Source of the DNA: CAZWVM01 sp964637705
GTDB taxonomy: Bacteria > UBA8481
Direction: 5' to 3'
DNA length: 7,469 nucleotides
Assembly (NCBI GenBank): GCA_964637705.1
Contig: CAZWVM010000176.1
Span: 1 to 7,469, forward strand
The first letter of the stretch is position 1. The number at the start of each line of letters is the position of its first letter. Shown here in pieces: positions 1-5,200 of the stretch. The notes beneath the pieces were generated by a model. The model had not been told where the DNA came from and did no database searches. It saw only the letters and a program-made list of their open reading frames with translations. The position numbers and the translations under genes are program-made.

Positions 1-2
1 AC

Positions 3-1184
3 GAATCGGCGGGCGCGACGATCCTGCCGACCCTGGACATGGTGATGGCCGGCCGGGGCCGCGACGCCTCGATCCTCACCGGCATGGGCGTCTACTTCGG
101 GGGGCTCCTCCTCATCGTTCTCTCGCCCCTTTTCTTCACGATCTGGCCGTACATCTACACGATCGCGCGCGCCAACCTCCACTGGGTCGTGGGGCTCGTC
201 GTCGTCTTCTACGTGATGAGTGAATGGCCGAAAGGCGCGGGGCGCGGGGAAACGACCTGGCAGCGCTTCGCGGACGGCTGGCGCAACCTCGGGGCCGGCC
301 TCCTCACCTTCGCCCTCTCCGCCTTCGCCGGCATCATCCTCCTCACCAAGCCCCTCGCCCCGGCGGACCGCAGCTTCCAGAACATCATGCCGATCTTCCT
401 CGGCTTCTTCGCCTTTCCCTCGATCATCCAGCTCTACCTCTCGGAGTTCCACCTGCCGGAGCAGCACAAGAGCCGGTTCGTGAACGCGGGATGGAGCGAC
501 TTCCCGGCCTCGCTTCCGGCGGGGCTTGCCGGGGGCTTGATGGCCATGACCGTGCCGGCGGTCACGATCGGGATCGCCGCGGTCTTCGCCAGCCACTTCA
601 CGAACCACCGCGCGATCCAGACGACCTCGTACCAGCCGGCCAAGGTCCCGGGCACGGCGGTGCACCTGCACACGCCGGAGATCTACTGGCAGCAGGAGCG
701 GGTCTTCGTGATCGCGGGCGGAGTGATGAAGATGCTCTACTACATCGGCGCCTTCCTCCTGCTCTTCGTACTGACCGACGTCACGCCCTCGGGCATGGGC
801 CGCGGCGGCCTGAACGTGATGCTCAAGCCGATCTTCTCGCCCGAGAAGGGCGACTACGCGATCATGTGCGGCGTGATTCTCCTCTCCTCCTCGATCTCGA
901 TGCTCCTCCTCTTCGCCCTGAACGAGGTCGCGATCTGGATCGTGCCGAAATTGAACGTGAAGGTCGTCTACGGCTTCATCACGGTGATGCTCCTCTTCAT
1001 CCTCTACTTCATGGGCGGCGGGCTGACGGCCCTCGGCGTGGCCGCGGTCACGACCTGCATCGGCTCGATCCCGGTCTTCTTCACCTGCCGCCGCTCGCAC
1101 TGCATGGCGGTTCTCCTCGTGCCGATCATGCTCTCCTCCTCCGGCCACGGCGAGACCATCGCGCGGCTCCTGGGGCTCGCCTGA
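3..1184 (+). CDS. TctA/DUF112-like polytopic membrane permease, 5'-truncated
   Basis: This is an integral membrane protein, probably of the TctA/DUF112 permease type (the COG1784-like branch), whose substrate is unknown. The frame is open to the left edge of the window. The residues before the first ATG (base 39), SAGATILPTLDMV, followed by GRGRDASILTGMGVYFGG, resemble the conserved family region that joins a re-entrant loop to a membrane helix. The gene therefore very likely begins outside the window. About ten hydrophobic segments are visible; counted from the ATG at 39 they fall near residues 12-33, 45-61, 84-104, 115-134, 159-184, 222-246, 273-293, 309-326, 327-348 and 354-367. The C-terminal part (GSIPVFFTCRRSHCMAVLL) matches the family's ending pattern of a glycine/proline-rich loop, an Arg-rich turn and a final helix. 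The second-repeat loop that normally carries a PGxG-type motif reads AVTIGIAAV here, so the motif is degenerate. Family assignment is from remembered patterns; membrane topology is secure. The next gene begins one base after this stop. Confidence 0.65.
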   Translation, partial: ESAGATILPTLDMVMAGRGRDASILTGMGVYFGGLLLIVLSPLFFTIWPYIYTIARANLHWVVGLVVVFYVMSEWPKGAGRGETTWQRFADGWRNLGAGLLTFALSAFAGIILLTKPLAPADRSFQNIMPIFLGFFAFPSIIQLYLSEFHLPEQHKSRFVNAGWSDFPASLPAGLAGGLMAMTVPAVTIGIAAVFASHFTNHRAIQTTSYQPAKVPGTAVHLHTPEIYWQQERVFVIAGGVMKMLYYIGAFLLLFVLTDVTPSGMGRGGLNVMLKPIFSPEKGDYAIMCGVILLSSSISMLLLFALNEVAIWIVPKLNVKVVYGFITVMLLFILYFMGGGLTALGVAAVTTCIGSIPVFFTCRRSHCMAVLLVPIMLSSSGHGETIARLLGLA

Positions 1185-1185
1185 G

Positions 1186-2307
1186 ATGAAGGGATTCACG
1201 CACTTCATGTCGGGCGTCGCGGCGGCGACGTGCATCCCGGAGATCGTGCGGATGTCGGCCGCGTCGCGGCTCGACACCGTCGAGGGCGCGGCCAGCTCCC
1301 TGATCCTCCTCCTGCCCGGCATCTTCGGGATCATGCCCGACACCATGGACTTCAAGCTCGGGCAGTTCTTCTCGCCCGGCGACGTGATCGTCGATCCGGA
1401 TCCCCGGAATCCCGATCCCCAGCAGATGGCGGACGGATTCGCGGAGGCGGTGAAGCGGGCCGGGGACACGGGCAAGCCCTGCCGCGTGCAGTTCTACCCC
1501 ATCCAGGTCGGGGCGAACCTCTGGCGGCAATACAGCCTGATCTTCGACGAGTGGGAGGTGAAGTGCCAGGTGAACGAGGTCGTGAAGACCTCGCAGACGC
1601 CCATTCCCGGGACCCTCCTCCCGAAGCGACTCGGCGTGGCGAAACTGGCCTATCCCCTGAAGGCCCGCACGAACGCGAGCGACTGGCTGAACGAACTCGT
1701 GCGCAAGGCGCGGCGCGCGATCAAGGGGCCGGACCACCCGCCCGGCCCGGTGAAGCCGTCGACCCTGGACATCCTCTCGGGGACGCAGTTCGAGCTGGCG
1801 ATGGAGGCGGACGGGAAGGTCTTCTTCAACTGGCTCCCGTGGCATCGCACCTGGAGCCACTCTTACGTGCTGGGGCTCATGCTCACCATCCCCGTCTTTC
1901 TCATCGCCTTCCTCGCGGGGCTGGACAAATGGTGGATCTACGGTTGCGCGGCCTTCCTCGGTTTCGCCGTGCACATCACGGAGGACATGACCGGCCACAT
2001 CGGCGGATCGCTCCTCTGGCCCTTGCACAAGCCGCGCTGCGAGGGGTTCGAGCTCTTCAAGGCCTCGGACCCGCGCACGAACTTCAGCATCAACTACACC
2101 GCCATCCTCCTCATCCTCTGGAACATCGACCTCCACACGACGCAGGTGATTCCGATCGCATGGTGGGCGTATTGGAGCCTCTTCTGGGCGGTGCCGCTCG
2201 GCGTCTACTTCTGGTTCGTGGCGAAGAAGAAGGTGGAACTGAAGGAGAAGGACAAGCTGGAGCAGACGGAGGAGCCGGACGGCATGGGCGAACTGGTGGT
2301 GGACTGA
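1186..2307 (+). CDS. YdjM/DUF457-like membrane-bound putative metal-dependent hydrolase with large insertion
   Basis: This 373-residue membrane protein carries the dispersed His/Asp pattern of the YdjM (DUF457, COG1988) putative metal-dependent hydrolases. The pattern is an N-terminal THFMSG (His6), LPGIFGIMPDTMD (Asp52 and Asp55), HRTWSHS (His220, His225), HITEDMTGH (His263, Asp267) and LLWPL near residues 276-280. Hydrophobic segments lie around 36-50, 227-246, 249-264, 304-314 and 323-345, and a charged Lys/Glu tail ends the protein. Family members are typically about 150-250 residues with the PDxxD and HRxxxHS motifs a few dozen residues apart. Here a hydrophilic stretch of about 165 residues (roughly 56-219) separates them, with no domain that I recognise. 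The ATG follows the preceding stop by one base. No strong ribosome binding site is visible (only TGGGG 10-14 bases upstream), so translation is probably coupled. The enzymatic activity of this family is poorly defined, so substrate and reaction are not assigned. Confidence 0.8.
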   Translation: MKGFTHFMSGVAAATCIPEIVRMSAASRLDTVEGAASSLILLLPGIFGIMPDTMDFKLGQFFSPGDVIVDPDPRNPDPQQMADGFAEAVKRAGDTGKPCRVQFYPIQVGANLWRQYSLIFDEWEVKCQVNEVVKTSQTPIPGTLLPKRLGVAKLAYPLKARTNASDWLNELVRKARRAIKGPDHPPGPVKPSTLDILSGTQFELAMEADGKVFFNWLPWHRTWSHSYVLGLMLTIPVFLIAFLAGLDKWWIYGCAAFLGFAVHITEDMTGHIGGSLLWPLHKPRCEGFELFKASDPRTNFSINYTAILLILWNIDLHTTQVIPIAWWAYWSLFWAVPLGVYFWFVAKKKVELKEKDKLEQTEEPDGMGELVVD

Positions 2308-3347
2308 CCGCCCACGCCCCGCAGCCGTTCCGCCGGTCCGGCCGGCGCTTCGATCCCTTTCGCGCCGCCGCCCTCGGCGGCCTCGTCGTCTCGTTTCTCG
2401 TCCTCGCCGGAGCCTGGTTCGCCTGGCTCCCGGGCCGGGCCGGTCTCATGGCCGAGAACGCAGGGCACTTCCGCCTGCTGGGGCTGGTCGGCGGCGCGCT
2501 CGCGGCGCTCGCGGGTTTCCGGGAGCCCGTCGTCCGCCGCGTCGGCCTCCTCCTCCTTCTCGCCCACGCCGCGCCGATCCTGTCCTACTCGATGCCCGTT
2601 CGATCGGACGGCGGCGGCGCTGCCGGTCCGACTCTTCGCATCGCCTACGCGAACCTCGGCTGGCCACGCGATCGCGTCCCCGCCCCGCTTCTCGAGTGGA
2701 TCGCGCGCGAGAACCCGGACGTGGTGGTTCTGACGGAATACGATCCGCAGGCGGCGGAGGCGCTCGCGAGCCTGGCGAGCACCCGGCCTCACCGGATCGA
2801 GGAGACCCGCACCGACCGCTTCGGCATGGCGGTCTTCTCGAGGGTTCCGCTCGCGGACAGTTCGCTGCTCGTCGTCGACGACTGGGGCGTGCCGGCGATC
2901 CTCGTCGCGGGCGACTCGCCCGCGTGGCGACTCTGGCTCCTGCACCCCCTGCCGCCCTCGACGCCCGAGCAGAGAACGCTCCGCGACCAGTATCTCGGGA
3001 ACGTGGCGGCGCTCGTCGAGAGGGAAACGGGGCCGACGATCGTCGTGGGCGACATCAACACGACGGAGCGGAGCGCGGGATACGCGCGCCTCGAGGCGGC
3101 CGGGCTGCGCGACGCGCGGCGGGGACGCGGCTGGAGCCCGAGCTGGCCGAGCTTCAAGCTCTCGTGGCGGGGACACGAGGCCTGGCTCCTCGGACTGCCC
3201 TTCGCCATCCCGATCGACCACGTCTTCACGCGCGGCACGGCGGCCGTGACGCGACGGGAGTTCGGGCCGCCCTTCGGATCGGATCACCTGCCGATCCTCC
3301 TCGAGGCCGTCATTCCCGTTGTTCCGCCGGAAGAGCGGCGGCTATGA
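2304..3347 (+). CDS. Membrane-anchored endonuclease/exonuclease/phosphatase (EEP) family protein
   Basis: This protein of about 347 residues has three N-terminal hydrophobic helices (near residues 21-42, 52-68 and 75-92) followed by an EEP-fold catalytic domain (about 113-340). The layout is that of YafD-like (COG3021) proteins. Catalytic-type residues are present in order: Asn117 in RIAYANL, Glu145 in LTEYDP, His214 in LLHPLPPS, Asp250 and Asn252 in VVGDINTT, Asp305-His306 in IDHVF, and Asp327-His328 in GSDHLPI. The enzyme is therefore probably an active metal-dependent phosphodiesterase or phosphatase. The substrate could be nucleic acid, phospholipid or a small phosphoester and cannot be told from sequence. 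The start is uncertain. No ATG, GTG or TTG occurs in frame between the upstream stop and the ATG at 2448, which would delete the first helix. I chose CTG at 2304, which overlaps the previous stop as CTGA and sits 5 bases after GGTGGTGG-like sequence. The region 2304-2447 has coding-like G/C third positions in this frame. Confidence 0.82.
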   Translation: MTAHAPQPFRRSGRRFDPFRAAALGGLVVSFLVLAGAWFAWLPGRAGLMAENAGHFRLLGLVGGALAALAGFREPVVRRVGLLLLLAHAAPILSYSMPVRSDGGGAAGPTLRIAYANLGWPRDRVPAPLLEWIARENPDVVVLTEYDPQAAEALASLASTRPHRIEETRTDRFGMAVFSRVPLADSSLLVVDDWGVPAILVAGDSPAWRLWLLHPLPPSTPEQRTLRDQYLGNVAALVERETGPTIVVGDINTTERSAGYARLEAAGLRDARRGRGWSPSWPSFKLSWRGHEAWLLGLPFAIPIDHVFTRGTAAVTRREFGPPFGSDHLPILLEAVIPVVPPEERRL

Positions 3348-3376
3348 TGAGCGCCATGAACCGGTGCGCGCCATGA
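3344..3376 (+). CDS. Putative 10-codon mini-ORF bridging the EEP gene and cobS
   Basis: A very short open frame encodes MMSAMNRCAP. Its ATG (3344) overlaps the EEP stop codon as ATGA, and its TGA (3374-3376) overlaps the cobS ATG (3373) as ATGA. A weak ribosome binding site, GGAAG at 3329-3333, lies 10 bases before its ATG, while the cobS ATG itself has no recognisable one. The arrangement could hand ribosomes from the EEP gene to cobS by termination and reinitiation. It may equally be a chance frame, since ATG and TGA overlap easily. No homology can be claimed for so short a peptide. Confidence 0.3.
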   Translation: MMSAMNRCAP

Positions 3377-4152
3377 GCTTCCTCCGCGACGAGATCCTCG
3401 CCTTCCTCGCGGCCGTCACCTTCTTCACGCGGATCCCGGTGCCCGGTCTCGCGCACTCGGCCGAGCGGCTCAACCGCGCCGCCCGCTACTTCCCGCTCGT
3501 CGGCTGGATCGTCGGCGGCGCGGGCGCGCTGGCCTGGCTCGCGGCGGGCCGCTTCTGGCCCGAACCGCTCCCGGTCGTCCTCTCGACGATCGTCACGATC
3601 CTTTTGACCGGCGCCTTCCACGAGGACGGGTGGGCCGACTTCGTCGACGGGTTCGGCGGAGGAACGAGCCGGGAGAGAGTTCTGGAAATCATGAAGGACT
3701 CGCGCATCGGAACCTTCGGCGCGGTCGCTCTCGTCGCGATGCTCGCGACCAAGGTGCTTGCGCTGGCGTCGCTCTCCCCGTCGATCCTCCCCTGGGCTCT
3801 CCTGGCCGGCCACGCCTCGAGCCGCTTCGCGGCCACCGTCTTCCTGCGGACGCATTCCTACGTCCGTGAAGACCTGCTCAGCAAGTCGAAGCCCCTGGCC
3901 ACCGCGCTCTCGACGCCGGGCCTCCTCCTGGCCGCGGTCTTCGGGCTCCTTCCCTCGTGGCCGCTCGGCATCGCGGTCCTGCCCGCGCTCGCCGCATCCG
4001 CGCTCGCCGCGGGCTGGATCGGCCGCATGATGGCGAAGCGGCTCGGCGGCTACACCGGCGACTGCCTCGGCGCGGCCCAGCAATGCGCGGAAACGGCCTT
4101 CTACCTCGGGCTGTCGGCGTCGGCGGGATTCTCACTCCCGGCCGGGCCGTGA
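3373..4152 (+). CDS. cobS: Adenosylcobinamide-GDP ribazoletransferase (cobalamin synthase)
   Basis: CobS is an integral membrane enzyme of the nucleotide-loop assembly stage of vitamin B12 synthesis. It joins alpha-ribazole or its phosphate to adenosylcobinamide-GDP and releases GMP. The 259-residue product matches the usual family length of about 250. Characteristic segments occur in the correct order: FFTRIPVP (17-24), RAARYFPLVG (35-44), AFHEDGWADFVDGFGGG (81-97, the acidic metal-binding motif), ERVLEIMKDSRIGTFG (101-116) and GGYTGDCLGAAQQ (225-237). Hydrophobic helices fill the regions near 43-58, 66-80, 115-133, 137-155, 182-196 and 198-217. I chose ATG 3373 because it begins right before the conserved N-terminal helix. 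A TTG at 3319 or GTG at 3364 would add residues that do not look family-like. No CobU, CobT or CobC gene and no cobalamin riboswitch is visible in the window. cobS appears to be transcribed with the upstream membrane-protein genes. Confidence 0.95.
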   Translation: MSFLRDEILAFLAAVTFFTRIPVPGLAHSAERLNRAARYFPLVGWIVGGAGALAWLAAGRFWPEPLPVVLSTIVTILLTGAFHEDGWADFVDGFGGGTSRERVLEIMKDSRIGTFGAVALVAMLATKVLALASLSPSILPWALLAGHASSRFAATVFLRTHSYVREDLLSKSKPLATALSTPGLLLAAVFGLLPSWPLGIAVLPALAASALAAGWIGRMMAKRLGGYTGDCLGAAQQCAETAFYLGLSASAGFSLPAGP

Positions 4153-4163
4153 CGGCGGGGGGA

Positions 4164-4193
4164 TTGATTTCTCACGGCGGCCGGCCCTACAAT
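4164..4193 (+). promoter_or_regulatory. Sigma70-type promoter for the FecR-domain gene
   Basis: A -35 hexamer TTGATT (4164-4169) and a -10 hexamer TACAAT (4188-4193) are separated by 18 bases. They sit in the only intergenic gap of the plus-strand half. The -10 matches the consensus at five of six positions and the -35 starts with TTGA. These A/T-rich patches stand out against very GC-rich surroundings. Transcription would start near base 4200, giving a leader of about 20 bases before the ATG at 4220. No operator palindrome other than a GGCCGGCC stretch in the spacer is seen. Confidence 0.6.
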
Positions 4194-4205
4194 GAGTTAC
4201 GACAT

Positions 4206-4209
4206 GGAG
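4206..4209 (+). promoter_or_regulatory. Ribosome binding site supporting the start at 4220
   Basis: GGAG lies 10 bases before the ATG at 4220. That is slightly long spacing, but it is the only purine-rich match in the short leader. It supports ATG 4220 over the out-of-frame ATG at 4204. Confidence 0.45.
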
Positions 4210-4219
4210 CCTTTCGCCC

Positions 4220-5044
4220 ATGAGTCCTGAACGGCGCAGCGGTCTTCGGCGGTCGAGAAAAGCGACCCTCGTCCGCGTGCTTCTTTCGCTGGCCCTGATC
4301 GCCGGCGCCTACTTCTCCTACGTCCATTACAACGCCGACGGAGCGGAGCCTCCTGCCGCGGCCGCCGTCTTCACGCCCGATCGAGTCGTGCAGGCCCCCA
4401 ACGACGGCGCCATCGAGATCGACTACGGGCCCGCCCGCATCACGGTCGAAACCGGAAGCCGTGTCGTCTTGCCGGGCGCCGGTCTCTTCCACGGCCGCGA
4501 AGTGACCCTCGAGAAGGGATCGGTGCGGGCGCGCGTCGACCAGCTCGCGCGCGGGCGGCGCTTCTCGGTCCGGACCTTCAACTGCGTGGCCGGCGTGCGC
4601 GGCACGGACTTCAAGGTCGCGATCGTCGACGGCGGGAACACCGTGGTGGATGTCGAGGAGGGACGCATCTGGGTCGAGAACATGAAGGGCGACACCTTGA
4701 TCCTCGGGGAGGGTCATCGCACCGTCGTGACCCTCGAAGAGCGGCCGATCTTCATCGAGAAGCCCTCGCCGAACGTCTTCGACGACATCCCCCGGCAGGG
4801 GACGACGCTGAGCGTTCCGCCGCCGGCCGCCCCGGTCGTCATGCCGATGAAGGACGAAACGGAGCGACCCGCGGCGCGCCTGACTTCAACGGCGGCGCCG
4901 GGCGCGGAGGCCCCGGCCCAGCGCGTGGTCGGCGCGCAGGGGCTCCCCTATGATCCCAGCCTCGACCCGGCCAACGTCGCCCCCGAGAATCTCCAACCCC
5001 TCAACCCGGCTCCCTCGCAGGTCCAGCCCCGCTCCTACAACTGA
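4220..5044 (+). CDS. Single-pass membrane protein with FecR domain and Pro/Ala-rich tail
   Basis: The 274-residue product has a short basic cytoplasmic N-terminus (RRSGLRRSRK), one membrane helix or uncleaved signal anchor (about residues 16-34), a FecR domain (about 62-155) and an extracytoplasmic Pro/Ala-rich tail (about 195-274) that looks disordered. The FecR core is clear: ITVETGSRVVLPG, then VRTFNCVAGVRGTDFKVAIV, where GVRGTDF is the hallmark turn, then TVVDVEEGRIWVEN. In classical systems FecR links an outer-membrane transducer to an ECF sigma factor, but no sigma factor or TonB receptor gene is adjacent. This one is more likely a structural or sensory beta-rich envelope protein of the FecR superfamily. 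It lacks the N-terminal anti-sigma region of E. coli FecR, having only about 15 cytoplasmic residues. It has its own promoter upstream and converges with the minus-strand operon, the stop codons being three bases apart. Confidence 0.85.
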   Translation: MSPERRSGLRRSRKATLVRVLLSLALIAGAYFSYVHYNADGAEPPAAAAVFTPDRVVQAPNDGAIEIDYGPARITVETGSRVVLPGAGLFHGREVTLEKGSVRARVDQLARGRRFSVRTFNCVAGVRGTDFKVAIVDGGNTVVDVEEGRIWVENMKGDTLILGEGHRTVVTLEERPIFIEKPSPNVFDDIPRQGTTLSVPPPAAPVVMPMKDETERPAARLTSTAAPGAEAPAQRVVGAQGLPYDPSLDPANVAPENLQPLNPAPSQVQPRSYN

Positions 5045-5047
5045 ACC

Positions 5048-5200
5048 CTAACGCTTCCGCGGAGGCATCTTTGCGCCGCAATGGCGGCACGTGACGGTCT
5101 CGCGGGCCTTCTCGCGGGGAACGATCCGCGCGTGGCCGCACTTCGGGCAGGTTCTCTTCGCGCGCGCGGCCGCGGTCGCGGCGGTCGCATAGAGCACCAT
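5048..5200 (-). CDS. 50-residue zinc-ribbon protein coupled to the HD-GYP gene
   Basis: This 50-residue basic protein has two CxxC knuckles, TCPKCGH (Cys18 and Cys21) and TCRHCGA (Cys38 and Cys41), 16 residues apart. That is a four-cysteine zinc ribbon of rubredoxin-knuckle type. An Ala-rich N-terminus (MVLYATAATAAARAK) and a basic C-terminus (PPRKR) flank it. The ATG at 5200-5198 overlaps the upstream TGA as TGATG, and an ideal AAGGAGG (5214-5208) lies 7 bases before it, so the gene is very likely translated. The ribosome binding site is embedded in the last codons of the HD-GYP gene. Function is unknown; zinc ribbons of this size usually bind nucleic acid or protein partners. It ends three bases from the stop of the convergent FecR gene. 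Confidence 0.8.
   Translation of the reverse strand: MVLYATAATAAARAKRTCPKCGHARIVPREKARETVTCRHCGAKMPPRKR

Noticed and set aside
1230..2303. Long plus-strand open frame running through the hydrolase gene into the EEP gene frame
   Set aside because: Its product over this stretch is Arg/Gly/Ala/Pro-rich low-complexity sequence, a shadow of the real gene in the neighbouring frame. Only the part from about 2304 has recognisable domains.
2205..3287. Long minus-strand open frame opposite the EEP gene
   Set aside because: It is an Arg/Glu/Gly-rich antisense shadow caused by GC-rich third positions, with no domain. The opposite strand encodes a clear EEP catalytic domain.
4176..4187. GGCCGGCC palindrome in the promoter spacer as an operator
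   Set aside because: Short GC-only palindromes are common by chance in sequence of this composition, and no second copy supports an operator.
5072..5092. Possible hairpin (GCCGC, AAT loop, GGCGG) near the convergent gene ends
   Set aside because: The stem is only four to five base pairs, there is no following T-run, and it lies inside the zinc-ribbon codons for the second CxxC knuckle.
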